A DNA stretch of 64,000 nt, taken from positions 496,001 through 560,000 of the forward strand of contig JAXLWK010000003.1 in assembly GCA_046328525.1 (NCBI GenBank), written 5' to 3'. The stretch comes from JBDHWG01 sp046328525 (lineage in GTDB: Bacteria > Chloroflexota > Anaerolineae > Epilineales > JAHCIE01). The notes beneath the pieces were generated by a model, which saw nothing but the letters and a program-made list of their open reading frames with translations, ran no database searches and had not been told where the DNA came from. Positions 27,591 to 37,030 of this stretch are shown here, piece by piece (within the stretch, counting starts at the first letter, position 1; every line of letters starts with the position of its first letter). The position numbers were made by a program, and so were the translations under genes.

Positions 27591-28823
27591 ATGTCCAATC
27601 TTACCGCCAAGCGCCTCGTGCTGGGCGTCACCGGCTCTATCGCCGCGTACAAGGCCGCTATCATTGCCAGCCAGGCCACCCAGGCCGGCGCCGACGTGCG
27701 CGTGGTGATGACCGAGGCGGCGCTGCGCATGGTGGGCGCGCCCACCTTCGCCGCCCTGACCCATAACAGCGTCGTCAGCGACATGTGGGAGGCGCGCGCC
27801 TCGGCCGAGATCGCCCACGTCACCCTGGGGCGCAGCGCCGACGTCGTCCTCATCGCGCCACTGAGCGCGAACACCCTGGCGAAGCTCGCCCTGGGCCTGG
27901 CCGACAACGAGCTAACCGCGCTGTGCCTCTCGACGCGCGCGCCCCTCGTCCTCGCGCCGGCGATGGAGACGGGGATGTGGGAGCACCCCGCGATCCAGGC
28001 GCACCTGGCGACGCTCCAGGCGCGGGGCGCGCACGTTGTCGCACCGGGCGTCGGCAACCTGGCGTCGGGCGCGCAGGGCCTGGGCCGCCTGGCCGACCCC
28101 GACACGATCCTCGACGCTGTGCGCTTCGTGCTCGGCCGTAACGGCGACCTGGCCGGACGCCGCGTCATTGTCACGGCCGGTGGCACGCGCGAGCCGATTG
28201 ACCCCGTCCGCTACGTGAGCAATCACTCGTCGGGGAAGATGGGCCTGGCCCTCGCCGAGGCCGCGCGGGACCGGGGGGCCGACGTCACCCTGATTCACAC
28301 GACCGAGGCGGCGCCACCCTACGCGGTCACGGAGGTGCGCGTCGCGTCGGCCGCCGAGCTGCGCCAGGCCGTGTTAGACACGCTGCCCCTCGCCGATGCC
28401 CTGGTCATGGCCGCCGCGCCTGCTGACTTTACGCCGGCGCATCCGGCCGACCGCAAGATCAAGAAGAGCGGGGACAACGAGAGTGGCCTGACACTGGAGA
28501 TGACGCGCACGCCGGACATCCTGCGCGAGGTGGCAGCGTGGCGCGCGGCCCACGCAGACGGGCGCACGCTCGTCGTGGTGGGCTTTGCCGCCGAGACCCA
28601 CGATCTCCTGGACAACGCGCGGGCCAAGCTCGACGCCAAGCGTCTCGACCTGATCGTCGCCAACCCGGTGCCCCAGACCTTCGGCAGCGACCTGAACCAG
28701 GCGACCCTGCTAGACAATTCGGGCGGCGTCTACTCCCTGGAGCCGCTGCCCAAGGGTGTTCTCGCGGATCGCATCCTGGACCGCGTCGCCGCGCGTTTGC
28801 GCGCCAGCGCCGCTTCGGTGTAG
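27591..28823 (+). CDS. coaBC: Bifunctional phosphopantothenoylcysteine decarboxylase / phosphopantothenate-cysteine ligase
   Basis: 410 aa, full length for CoaBC; it makes 4'-phosphopantetheine in coenzyme A synthesis. The N-terminal flavin decarboxylase half has GVTGSIAAYKA, the catalytic-His segment EIAHVTLGRSADVVLIAPLSANT, and PAMETGMW. The C-terminal ligase half starts GRRVIVTAGGTREPIDPVRYVSNHSSGKMG. In the clamp where E. coli CoaC has ACGDIGPGR, this protein has ASGAQGLGR, so the Cys is Ser. The same substitution seems common outside proteobacteria, but I could not check. The ATG at 27591 follows GAGAG. Confidence 0.93.
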   Translation: MSNLTAKRLVLGVTGSIAAYKAAIIASQATQAGADVRVVMTEAALRMVGAPTFAALTHNSVVSDMWEARASAEIAHVTLGRSADVVLIAPLSANTLAKLALGLADNELTALCLSTRAPLVLAPAMETGMWEHPAIQAHLATLQARGAHVVAPGVGNLASGAQGLGRLADPDTILDAVRFVLGRNGDLAGRRVIVTAGGTREPIDPVRYVSNHSSGKMGLALAEAARDRGADVTLIHTTEAAPPYAVTEVRVASAAELRQAVLDTLPLADALVMAAAPADFTPAHPADRKIKKSGDNESGLTLEMTRTPDILREVAAWRAAHADGRTLVVVGFAAETHDLLDNARAKLDAKRLDLIVANPVPQTFGSDLNQATLLDNSGGVYSLEPLPKGVLADRILDRVAARLRASAASV

Positions 28824-28824
28824 C

Positions 28825-28840
28825 GCCGACTTCAGTCGGC
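28825..28840. repeat. Short hairpin repeat after coaBC
   Basis: GCCGAC-TTCA-GTCGGC, a perfect 6-bp stem right after the coaBC stop. It is part of a TAGCGCCGACTTCAGTCGGC-type module that resembles small interspersed repeats of Chloroflexota. No U tract follows, so readthrough into namZ is likely. Confidence 0.45.
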
Positions 28841-28888
28841 TCTCCCATTGCCGCGCCGATGGCAGGTTCGATTCTTGAGAGGATGAGC

Positions 28889-30055
28889 ATGGCTGAGCGC
28901 GTGAGACCGGGGTTGGACGTGCTGCTGGCCGATGGCGCGGCGCTGCTGCGGGGGCGCCGCGTCGGGTTGGTCACCAACCCGACCGGCGTGACGTCCGATG
29001 TGACGCCGAACGTGGCCGCGCTCCTGGCGGCCGGCGTCAACATCGTCGCCCTGTTTGGCCCGGAGCATGGGTTCGACAGCAGTGTGCAGGATGCCCTGGC
29101 CGTGGCCGAGGGCCGTGACACGACGACGGGGCTGACGATCTTCAGCCTCTATGGGGCGACGGAGAAGCCGACGCCAGCGATGCTGGCCGGGCTGGACGTG
29201 CTGCTGTTCGACGTGCAGGACGCCGGCGTGCGCTTCTACACCTACCCGTGGACGCTGGCGCTGTGCATGGCGGCGGCGGCCGAGGTGGGACTTCCGCTGG
29301 TGGTGCTCGACCGCCCGGCCCCGATTCGCGGCGACGTGTGCGAGGGGCCGCTGCTGAGGCCCGGCTTCGAGTCCTTCGTCGGGCTGTACCCTGTGCCACT
29401 GCGCTATGGGTTGACGGTCGGCGAGCTGGCCGGGCTGCTCAACGTGGAGTTCGGCATCGGGGCCGATCTGAGCGTTGTCAAACTGGCGGGCTGGCAGCGC
29501 GGAATGTGGTATGCTGACACAGGCCTGCCGTGGGTGCAGCCCTCACCCAACTTGCCGACGCTCGACACGACGGTAGTATATCCGGGGACGTGTCTCGTCG
29601 AGGGGACAACCCTGTCGGAAGGGCGCGGCACGACGAAGCCCTTCGAGGTCTTCGGCGCTCCGTGGCTTGACGGCGCGCGCCTCGCGGCTATACTCAACGC
29701 CAGGGAGTTGCCCGGCGTGCGCTTCCGCGCCGCCGCCTTCACGCCGACCTTCGACAAGTTCAGCGGCGAGCTGTGCCGCGGCGTCCAGGTCCACGTCATG
29801 CACCGCCGGCGCTTCCGGCCGATTGAGACGGGCTTGCACCTGCTGGCGGCGGCGCGGGCGATAGCGCCCCACGATTTCGTGTGGCGGCCGGCTCTCGGCG
29901 AGACGCGGCTGCATTTCGACCTCCTGATCGGCAACGATTGGGTGCGGCCGGCGCTCGACGCGGATACGCCGGTAGAGGAGATCGTTGCGCTTTGGGAGCC
30001 AGAGCTGGCGCATTGGCGCGACCTTCGGGCGCGCTACTTTCTGTATGGTGAGTGA
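28889..30055 (+). CDS. namZ: NamZ-family exo-beta-N-acetylmuramidase (DUF1343)
   Basis: A 388-aa DUF1343 protein. Characteristic stretches are RRVGLVTNPTGVTSD, ALFGPEHGFDS, VLLFDVQDAGVRFYTYPWTLALCM, LVVLDRPAPIRGD, LRYGLTVGELAGLLN and EGRGTTKPFEVFGAPWLDG. In Bacillus subtilis NamZ removes MurNAc from the non-reducing ends of peptidoglycan chains, for cell-wall recycling. No signal peptide is visible, so it would act on imported muropeptides or leave by another route. The ATG at 28889 has GAGAGG at 6 nt; in-frame ATGs at 28859 and 28883 do not. It heads a gene run that includes a BadF-type kinase, AnmK and MurQ. Confidence 0.9.
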   Translation: MAERVRPGLDVLLADGAALLRGRRVGLVTNPTGVTSDVTPNVAALLAAGVNIVALFGPEHGFDSSVQDALAVAEGRDTTTGLTIFSLYGATEKPTPAMLAGLDVLLFDVQDAGVRFYTYPWTLALCMAAAAEVGLPLVVLDRPAPIRGDVCEGPLLRPGFESFVGLYPVPLRYGLTVGELAGLLNVEFGIGADLSVVKLAGWQRGMWYADTGLPWVQPSPNLPTLDTTVVYPGTCLVEGTTLSEGRGTTKPFEVFGAPWLDGARLAAILNARELPGVRFRAAAFTPTFDKFSGELCRGVQVHVMHRRRFRPIETGLHLLAAARAIAPHDFVWRPALGETRLHFDLLIGNDWVRPALDADTPVEEIVALWEPELAHWRDLRARYFLYGE

Positions 30056-30058
30056 GAC

Positions 30059-30505
30059 ATGCGTGTGGTAGGCTGGGGTCTGGTCTATGGGGCGCTGGCG
30101 GGAGTGATCCTGGCAGCGGCGTTTGGAGTCGTCATCGCCCTCATTGGGCCGGCGATTGGGTTGCCCACGCCGCACAACCTGGCCGGCGAGGAAGGGCCTG
30201 GCCTTGTGTGGTCCGTCGCCAGGATCGGGCTGATCGCCGGCGCGATTGGCGGCGCGGCGCTCGGCCTGCTGGTGCTGATATTCGCGCGGGGCCGCGTGGG
30301 TCTAGCGCGAGGGATTGGCATCGTGGCCGCTCTGCTGCCCCTTGCCTGGCTGCCCTTCTTCGGCACGCGCTTTCTCCTGAACACGCCCAACATGTCCTTC
30401 GCGGACATCGGCTTCTGGCTCGTCCTGGTCGTCATCCCGCTGGCTCTGGCGGCGGCGGCCGGCGCGATTGTCGGCGGGCGCCTGGCGCGCATCGCTGAAG
30501 CGTGA
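30059..30505 (+). CDS. Hypothetical four-TM membrane protein
   Basis: 148 aa with four hydrophobic helices (about residues 5-30, 52-76, 82-102 and 118-142), and Gly/Ala-rich small-residue motifs in each. There is no recognised domain. The ATG lies 3 bp after the namZ stop and the end is 7 bp before the GNAT gene, so it belongs to the recycling operon. It could be a minor permease or an assembly factor; this is not supported further. Confidence 0.75.
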   Translation: MRVVGWGLVYGALAGVILAAAFGVVIALIGPAIGLPTPHNLAGEEGPGLVWSVARIGLIAGAIGGAALGLLVLIFARGRVGLARGIGIVAALLPLAWLPFFGTRFLLNTPNMSFADIGFWLVLVVIPLALAAAAGAIVGGRLARIAEA

Positions 30506-30512
30506 GGTAAGG

Positions 30513-31478
30513 GTGGACCAACGACTGCTGACACGCGCCGATACGCCGGCCCTCGTCGCGCTCTGGAGCCGCATCTATGGGCCGGACTTTCCCATAGACG
30601 AGGCGATCTGGACGTACTGTACCTGGGGCACGCCGGGCTTCGAGTCTGGCGACGCCGTCGTGCTGTGGGAGAATGACGCGGCGGTCGGCTTTGCCGTCGC
30701 CAAGCCGTGGCGGCTACGTCCTATTGGCCGCATGGACTCGTCCGTCGGGTTCATCAGCGCCGTGGGCGTGGATCCGGCCTGCCGAGGGCGCGGCCTCGGC
30801 GCGGCCCTGCTCGATTGGGCCGAGGGCTGGCTGCGTCAGCACCACGCCCGGACCGCCGTCCTGGGCCACGACTTGCAGCCGTTCTTTTGCGGCGTCCCGC
30901 AGAGCCTGGGGGCACGCCCGTTCTTCGAGCGTGTCGGCTACACGGCCGGCGGCACGGTGTACGATGTCACCCGCGACCTGGCCGGCTATGGGCGACATCC
31001 GTCGGCGCTCCAGACGGAGAAACGGCTGGGGGCGCGGCTCGATCTGCGGCCGGCGACGCCGGGCGATGTCAAGGAGGTGCTGGATTTTCTGGCCGAGAGC
31101 TTCCCCGGCCGCTGGCAGTTCGAGCTGACGACGTTCTTCGACCGCGGCGGTCCCGCGTCGGACGTCATGATCGCCCGCCTGGACGGACGCATCGAGGGCT
31201 TCGCGCACCTGCACTCGCCCGGCACGCCGTTCCTGGCCTACGGGCTGAACTGGCGCAACGCGGTCACACCGCCGGCCGGCGGCCTGGGGCCGATTGGCGT
31301 GAGCGAGCGCGTACGCGGCGAGGGCCTGGGCCTGGCGCTGCTCGACGCCGGCCTGGACGTGCTGGCGCAGCGCGGGACGCGGGGCTGCGTGATAGACTGG
31401 ACGACCCTCCTCGACTTCTACGGCAAGGTGGGCTTCAAGCCCTGGCGCGCTTACGACGGGATGAGCCGGACGCTATGA
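30513..31478 (+). CDS. GNAT-family protein with two acetyltransferase domains
   Basis: 321 aa. The N-terminal domain has the acetyl-CoA loop GVDPACRGRGLGAALLDWAEGWLRQ, and the C-terminal domain has GVSERVRGEGLGLALLDAGLDVLAQRG followed by a GNAT-like FYGKVGFKPW ending. Tandem GNATs act on amino groups of sugars, amino acids or aminoglycosides. Here the flanking kinase and muramidase genes make an amino sugar or peptide substrate plausible (inference). The GTG at 30513 follows GAGG. The stop overlaps the next start as ATGA. Confidence 0.85.
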   Translation: MDQRLLTRADTPALVALWSRIYGPDFPIDEAIWTYCTWGTPGFESGDAVVLWENDAAVGFAVAKPWRLRPIGRMDSSVGFISAVGVDPACRGRGLGAALLDWAEGWLRQHHARTAVLGHDLQPFFCGVPQSLGARPFFERVGYTAGGTVYDVTRDLAGYGRHPSALQTEKRLGARLDLRPATPGDVKEVLDFLAESFPGRWQFELTTFFDRGGPASDVMIARLDGRIEGFAHLHSPGTPFLAYGLNWRNAVTPPAGGLGPIGVSERVRGEGLGLALLDAGLDVLAQRGTRGCVIDWTTLLDFYGKVGFKPWRAYDGMSRTL

Positions 31479-32419
31479 CCATGGTGCTAGGGCTTGACGC
31501 GGGCGGAACCCGGGTCACGGCGCTGGCCGCTGACGGTGGCGGGAGTGTCCTGGGCGAGGGCCACGGCGGCCCGGCCAACCCACGCGCCGTACCCTGGGAG
31601 ACGGCCGTCGCGTCGCTCCGCACGGCCGCGGGGCAGGCGCTCGGCGCGGCGGGCCTTGCATCTCAGCCAGATGTGGCCGTGGTAGGCATGGCGGGCGCGA
31701 CAACGCCCGCGATTCAGGCGACCTATGCCGCGCAACTGGAAGAGGCCGGCCTGGCGCGGCGCGTCCGCGTCGTCGAGGACGCGCGCATCGCCCTGGCCGG
31801 CGCGACACAGAGCGGCGAAGGCGTCATCCTCATCAGCGGGACGGGCGTCAACGCCTTTGGCGCGCTGGGCGGGCGGACGGCGCGGGCGAGCGGGTGGGGC
31901 TACTTGGTCGGCGACGAGGGCAGCGGATTTGACATCGGCCGGCGGGCCATCGCGGCGGCGCTGTGGGCCTACGACGGGCGCGGTCCGGCGACGGCGCTCA
32001 CCGACGCCCTGCTCCAGGCGTGGAACGTCTCCGCGCCGGAGGCGCTCCTCGACCGGGTGTACGAGATACCGCCGCCGCGCGATGCCATCGCCGCTTTGTC
32101 CCAGGTTGTGGCGGACGTGGCGCGGGACGGCGACCCTGTGGCGCGGAGTATCTACCAGCGCGCCGGCTACCACCTGGCCCTGGCGGCGGCGGCGGTTGTG
32201 CGGCGGTTGGCGATGCCGCCGGCCGAGGCGACCATCGCCACGGTGGGCGGCGTATTCCGCGCCGGCGACTTGATTCGCGCGCCGATCCGTGAGACTCTGC
32301 ATAGCCTGCTGGGCGCGACACCGGCCCTGATTGACCCGCTGCATCCCCCCGCCTACGGAGCCGTGAGGCTGGCCCTGGCGGAGGGGTCCGCGTCGCCGAC
32401 AGACTCCCCCCCGGAATGA
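31475..32419 (+). CDS. BadF/BadG-type ATPase, N-acetylglucosamine/N-acetylmuramic acid kinase-like
   Basis: A 314-aa ASKHA-fold kinase. The phosphate-1 loop is LGLDAGGTRVTAL, the phosphate-2 region GEGVILISGTGVNAFG, and GWGYLVGDEGSGFDIGRRA is typical of eukaryote-like NagK and clostridial MurK. These phosphorylate GlcNAc and/or MurNAc. In this operon, between NamZ and MurQ, phosphorylation of MurNAc released by NamZ would give MurNAc-6-P for MurQ; that is inferred from order. It starts with an ATGA overlap and ends with another, so translation is coupled on both sides. Confidence 0.87.
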   Translation: MTMVLGLDAGGTRVTALAADGGGSVLGEGHGGPANPRAVPWETAVASLRTAAGQALGAAGLASQPDVAVVGMAGATTPAIQATYAAQLEEAGLARRVRVVEDARIALAGATQSGEGVILISGTGVNAFGALGGRTARASGWGYLVGDEGSGFDIGRRAIAAALWAYDGRGPATALTDALLQAWNVSAPEALLDRVYEIPPPRDAIAALSQVVADVARDGDPVARSIYQRAGYHLALAAAAVVRRLAMPPAEATIATVGGVFRAGDLIRAPIRETLHSLLGATPALIDPLHPPAYGAVRLALAEGSASPTDSPPE

Positions 32420-33591
32420 GCGCCCTCCCCACGGTATTGCCGGAAGCGTTGGGATTTGCCTCCGCACGTCTCGACGCGGTAGACGAGGTCATGCAAGCGG
32501 CCTGCGGCCGCGTCTTCACCGCCGCCTCGCTGCTCGTTGCGCGGCGTGGCGGCGTCGTGCTAGAGCGGGCCTACGGCTGGCTGGACGACGTGGGGGGCGA
32601 GCGTCCGGCGCGGCTCGACACGCTCTTCGACCTGGCGTCGGTGACCAAGCTGTTCACAGCCACGGCGTTCATGACCCTCGTGGACAGCGGGCGGGTGGCG
32701 CTGGACGACCGGGTGTGCCGCGTCGTCCCCCAGTTCGCAGGCTGGCGGCCGATGGCTTCGACGGAGAACCCCCTGACGGGCGAAATAGAAATCCTCGGCG
32801 ACGTGAGCACGCTCGTGGATGCCGACGCCGTCACCTTTCGCCACCTGCTCACCCACACCAGCGGGCTGCCCGCCTGGCGCGCCCTATATCGGCTCCCCGA
32901 CCGCGCGGCAGCCGTCTCAGCCGTCCTTGCGTCCGACTTCGCTTGCCCCACGGGAACGCGCATCCTCTACAGCGATCTCGGCCTCATCCTGTTGACCGAA
33001 GCCCTCACCCGCCTGGCCGACGAGCCGTTGGATGCGTTCGTGCGGCGCGTTGTCTTGATGCCCCTGGGCCTGCAACGCGCAACCTTTAATCCGTCCCGCG
33101 AGACCTGGCCGGACATTCCGCCGACGGAGGTCTGCCGCTGGCGTGGGCGGCGGCTGCGGGGCGAGGTACACGACGAGAACGCGGCGCGCCTCGACGGAGT
33201 CAGCGGCCACGCCGGTCTGTTTGCCTCGGTGCGCGATGTGGCGGCGCTGGGGCAGATGGTCCTGGATAGCGGCGTCTACGCGGGTGCGCGTGTCCTCTCG
33301 CCCGAGGCCGTCGGCCGGATGACCCGCGTCCAGGCGTGCTGGCAAGGCGACAGGCGAGGCATAGGCTTCATGCTCCAGGGCGTGGGCGAGTGGCGGCGGG
33401 CAGGGTTGTCGGATCGCGCGTTCGGCCACACCGGGTTCACAGGCACATCGCTGTGGGTAGACCCGGCTGTTGAGACGATTGTGGCTCTGCTGACGAACCG
33501 AGTATACTTTGGCCGCGACGCCGAAGGCATTCAGGCGCTGCGCCGCTCTGTTCAGGCGGGCGTGGCCTCGGCGTTGGAGAGTCACTCGTGA
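32416..33591 (+). CDS. Serine hydrolase, class C beta-lactamase/AmiE-like
   Basis: 391 aa of the beta-lactamase/penicillin-binding fold without a signal peptide. The nucleophile motif is SVTK (Ser75, Lys78), the second motif is YSD with Tyr185, and HTGFTG near the C terminus replaces KTG. In the B. subtilis muropeptide operon the amidase AmiE, which removes the peptide from MurNAc, belongs to this fold and is encoded beside namZ. The same role is likely here. An esterase or D-peptidase is the alternative. It overlaps neighbours at both ends (ATGA, GTGA). Confidence 0.85.
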   Translation: MSALPTVLPEALGFASARLDAVDEVMQAACGRVFTAASLLVARRGGVVLERAYGWLDDVGGERPARLDTLFDLASVTKLFTATAFMTLVDSGRVALDDRVCRVVPQFAGWRPMASTENPLTGEIEILGDVSTLVDADAVTFRHLLTHTSGLPAWRALYRLPDRAAAVSAVLASDFACPTGTRILYSDLGLILLTEALTRLADEPLDAFVRRVVLMPLGLQRATFNPSRETWPDIPPTEVCRWRGRRLRGEVHDENAARLDGVSGHAGLFASVRDVAALGQMVLDSGVYAGARVLSPEAVGRMTRVQACWQGDRRGIGFMLQGVGEWRRAGLSDRAFGHTGFTGTSLWVDPAVETIVALLTNRVYFGRDAEGIQALRRSVQAGVASALESHS

Positions 33592-34775
33592 TTGTCATCG
33601 GACTTATCTCCGGCACTTCGGCCGACGCCATAGACGCGGCGTGTGTTGACATAACCGGCGCGCCGCCGCACCTGAACGCTCGCGCGTTGAGCTTCGTCGC
33701 CCACCCCTGGCCCGACGACGTGCGCGACGCCATCTTCCGCGCCTTTCGCCCCGAAAGCAGCAGCGTGGACTTTCTGTGCGCCCTGAGCTTCCAGGTGGCG
33801 CAATGCTTCGCCGACGCAGCGCGGCGCGCGGCCGAGACGGCCGGCGTGAGCATGGCGGCGGTGGCCCTGGTCGGCTCCCACGGGCAGACGGTCTGGCACG
33901 CCGTCGGGCCGGACGATGCGGTGAAGTCCACGCTCCAGATTGGGCAGCCGGCGGTCATCGCCGAGAGCCTGGGCGTCACGGTTGTGTCAGACTTTCGGGC
34001 GCGGGACGTGGCGGCCGGCGGCCAGGGCGCGCCCCTGGTCGGGTACGTGGATTACCTGCTGCTGCGCGACGCCCGGTTGACGCGGGCGTTGCAGAACATC
34101 GGCGGCATCGCCAACGTGACCGTGATACGGGCCGGCGCTGCGCCGGAGGACGTGTTCGCGTTCGACACGGGGCCGGGTAACATGCTCATTGACGACGCGA
34201 CGCTGCGCGCGACGGATGGGGCGCAGGCGTTCGACCGCGACGGCCTCCTCGCAGCGCAGGGTCAGCCGGATGCCGACCTGGTCGCCGAGCTGATGCGCCA
34301 CCCCTACTTTGCCCTCCCCATTCCCAAGACGACGGGGCGCGAGCAGTTCGGCCGCCAGTTTGGGGAGACCCTCTGGCAGGCGGGGATGGGGCGCGGCCTG
34401 CGGCCGGTGGATGTCGTCGCTACGGCCACAGCATTCACCGCCGCGTCCATCGCCAACGCCTACCGCCGATTCGTCGGTGCGGTGGACGAAGTCATGGTGA
34501 GCGGCGGTGGCGCGGACAACCCCACGCTCATGGGCATGCTCGCCGCGCGCCTGCCCGATAGCCGGATCATGCGCACCGACAGCGTCGGGTTGCCGGCGGA
34601 TGGCAAAGAGGCGATTGCCTTCGCGGTGCTGGCCTACGAAACCATCCACGATCGCCCCGGCGCCCTGGCGCGAGTCACCGGCGCGCGCGGCCCGCGCGTC
34701 CTCGGCTCGATCACGCCCGGCGCCAACTTCACCGCGCTCATGCAGCGACTCTACGGCGAGCGGCGCGAGGGCTAG
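33588..34775 (+). CDS. anmK: Anhydro-N-acetylmuramic acid kinase
   Basis: 395 aa (family about 370-390). AnmK cleaves and phosphorylates 1,6-anhydro-MurNAc to MurNAc-6-P. The N-terminal signature GLISGTSADAIDAACVDI, the GSHGQTVWH segment, DFRARDVAAGGQGAPLV, and LQNIGGIANVT with FDTGPGNMLIDD are all typical. GTG start overlapping the hydrolase stop (GTGA). Together with MurQ it defines the cytoplasmic arm of recycling; a lytic transglycosylase product must be imported first. Confidence 0.95.
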   Translation: MIVIGLISGTSADAIDAACVDITGAPPHLNARALSFVAHPWPDDVRDAIFRAFRPESSSVDFLCALSFQVAQCFADAARRAAETAGVSMAAVALVGSHGQTVWHAVGPDDAVKSTLQIGQPAVIAESLGVTVVSDFRARDVAAGGQGAPLVGYVDYLLLRDARLTRALQNIGGIANVTVIRAGAAPEDVFAFDTGPGNMLIDDATLRATDGAQAFDRDGLLAAQGQPDADLVAELMRHPYFALPIPKTTGREQFGRQFGETLWQAGMGRGLRPVDVVATATAFTAASIANAYRRFVGAVDEVMVSGGGADNPTLMGMLAARLPDSRIMRTDSVGLPADGKEAIAFAVLAYETIHDRPGALARVTGARGPRVLGSITPGANFTALMQRLYGERREG

Positions 34776-37007
34776 ATGTCAAGCGCGTCTTCCGGCCGCG
34801 TCGGAGCGCTCGGTGTTCGCCCGTCCGGCCTCTCGGCCACGCTGCGCCACCTGGGGGTGGAGTACGGTCTGCCGCTACTCGGCTTCGCCGCGCTGACGCT
34901 GGCCCTGTCGTGGCCCATCGCCCGCGACTTCACGACGCGCGTCGCCGGCGTGCCCGGCGCCGATCCGCAGCTCAACGTCTGGGTGCTGTGGCACGCGAAG
35001 GAAGCGTTCCTCGGCCATCAACCGCTGTTCGAAGCCCCGCTGCTGTACTACCCCAAGGGCGTCACCCTCTGGACGCATAGCCCCGGCCCGCTGACCGGCC
35101 TTCTCGCCCTGCCGTTCTGGGGACTGGGCGACGAGGCGGCCTATAACGGCGCGCTGCTCCTGTCCCTGTCCATCACCGGCTTTGCGATGTACCTGCTGGC
35201 GCGGGCGCTGCGCTTCGACCGCGCCGTGTCCTTCTTCGCCGGTGTGATGCTGATGACGTCGCCGATGATTCTCGGCGGCCTCACCATGCACATTGACAAG
35301 GTATTTCTGGCCCTGCTGCCCCTCACCTTGCTGTGTCTGGTGCAAACCTTCGACCTGGCGCGCAGCCGCTGGTGGGCTGTCGCGGCGGCCGGCACGCTGC
35401 TCCTGACGGTATTCCACGGCGGCTGGCACTTCATCTTGGCCGGGCTGGCCGTGGCGTTCTTCGCGCTGGTCTGGCTGTGGCGCGCGCGCCGCGACGAGCG
35501 CCCGCGGCTATTGCGGCGGCTGGCGCTGCTGGCGGCAACGACTGCTATCCTTGTCGGCCCGCTCCTCGTCGTCATCGCCCGTGCCTCCCAGGGCGAGGGC
35601 GTGGTGTCTGACCGCCGCATCTGGTCCTTCTACCACCAGCCGGACGCCGCCGAATTGTTGTTGCCGAGTCAGTTCAGCGCCCTGTTCGGCGCCGCTGTCG
35701 GGGATTTCCTGCGCGCCCACAACGTCGGTCCCAACATCGAATCGGCGCTGACCCTGGCCTACACCGGGCTTGTCCTGTCCGCCATCGCCTTGCTCAAGAG
35801 CTGGCGGCGGGTGTGGCCGTGGGCGCTGTTCGCGGCGCTGTGCGCAATCCTGGCGCTCGGCCCGGACATCAAGTGGCTCGGCCAGCGCGAGTTCACCAAG
35901 TACCACCTGCCGGTCATCCTGCCGTATGCCTTCATCAGCGAGCTGCCCGGCCTGGCCTTCATGCGCACGCCCGGCCGCTTTATCATGGTCGGGTTCGTCG
36001 CGTTCGCGGTCGCAGCGAGCTACGGCCTGGCGTGGCTCGTGGCGCGCTGGCCGCGCTGGCGCTACCCCATCGTCCTCGCGGCGATTGGCCTGATCCTGCT
36101 CGAAGCGTGGCCGCAGCCGTGGCCGCAGCAGGACCTGCGCGACGTGCCGAGCTTCTACAAGCAGATCGCCCAGGACCCGGAGACCTACGGCGTCTTCGAC
36201 CTGCCCCACAAGCCGCGCCAGGACGCTTCGGGCACAGAGTTTGGCGCGCCCTACCAGGTCTTCCAAACGGTCCACGGCAAGGGCATCGCCGGCGGTTACG
36301 TGTCCTACGTCTACCCGCAGCACCCGATCTTCCCCTGCTGGTACTCGACCGACGCCAAGCCGGAAGACATCCAGGTCAACGGCGAGGCGCGGAGCTGCTA
36401 CACCAACGCGCAGTACGAGCTGGCGCAGAACGGCTACCGCTACCTCGTGCAGCACAAGCCGCAGAAGTGGTACTCGGAGTACAAGCCTGGCTCAGCGGCC
36501 GACAAGCTCGCCCGCGCGTTTGTCAAAGCCGGTTTCCCCAACGCCACGCCCATCGTGGACGACGACCTGACGACGGTGTATCGCGTGCCGCCGCCGGCCG
36601 AGGGCGCGCCGATTGCCACGACGCTGGAACTGCGCGACAATTGGGAGCCGCGCGAGGACGGTTGGCGCTGGGCGCGCTCGCCGGCCACGCTGGCCGTGAT
36701 CTCGCCCACCGAGCAGCAGGCCGTGCTCCAGATCACGCCGTCGGCGCTCCACGACCCCGACGCGCCGAACGGCAGCGGGCAGCGCGGGCGGCTGCGCGTG
36801 ACCGTCGGCGATTTCGACACAGTGGTGGATGTGGCCGTGGACCAGACGACGGAGGTGCCGCTGACGCTGAAGCCGGGCCAGCAGACAATCGCGCTCGCGT
36901 TGGAGGCGGGCAACTACCGCCCGCTCGATTTTGGCGTCCAGGACACGCGAACATTGAGTTTTTCGACGAAATTGATTAATCTAGAACTGATGGATGGCGC
37001 GCGGTAA
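34776..37007 (+). CDS. Large polytopic membrane protein, glycosyltransferase-like
   Basis: 743 aa. There are about eleven hydrophobic helices in residues 35-480 and a C-terminal soluble part with beta-structure. The N-terminal loop VPGADPQLNVWVLWHAKEAFLGHQPLFEAP, with an acidic residue after the first helix, and the segment VLMTSPMILGGLTMHIDK are typical of the GT-C-like and YfhO-like membrane proteins of Chloroflexota. The ATG starts directly after the anmK stop. The relation to cell-wall recycling is only positional. A related large protein is at the window's end (61582). Confidence 0.75.
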   Translation: MSSASSGRVGALGVRPSGLSATLRHLGVEYGLPLLGFAALTLALSWPIARDFTTRVAGVPGADPQLNVWVLWHAKEAFLGHQPLFEAPLLYYPKGVTLWTHSPGPLTGLLALPFWGLGDEAAYNGALLLSLSITGFAMYLLARALRFDRAVSFFAGVMLMTSPMILGGLTMHIDKVFLALLPLTLLCLVQTFDLARSRWWAVAAAGTLLLTVFHGGWHFILAGLAVAFFALVWLWRARRDERPRLLRRLALLAATTAILVGPLLVVIARASQGEGVVSDRRIWSFYHQPDAAELLLPSQFSALFGAAVGDFLRAHNVGPNIESALTLAYTGLVLSAIALLKSWRRVWPWALFAALCAILALGPDIKWLGQREFTKYHLPVILPYAFISELPGLAFMRTPGRFIMVGFVAFAVAASYGLAWLVARWPRWRYPIVLAAIGLILLEAWPQPWPQQDLRDVPSFYKQIAQDPETYGVFDLPHKPRQDASGTEFGAPYQVFQTVHGKGIAGGYVSYVYPQHPIFPCWYSTDAKPEDIQVNGEARSCYTNAQYELAQNGYRYLVQHKPQKWYSEYKPGSAADKLARAFVKAGFPNATPIVDDDLTTVYRVPPPAEGAPIATTLELRDNWEPREDGWRWARSPATLAVISPTEQQAVLQITPSALHDPDAPNGSGQRGRLRVTVGDFDTVVDVAVDQTTEVPLTLKPGQQTIALALEAGNYRPLDFGVQDTRTLSFSTKLINLELMDGAR

Positions 37008-37030
37008 GCGCCATCGGAGGGCGTGAAAGG

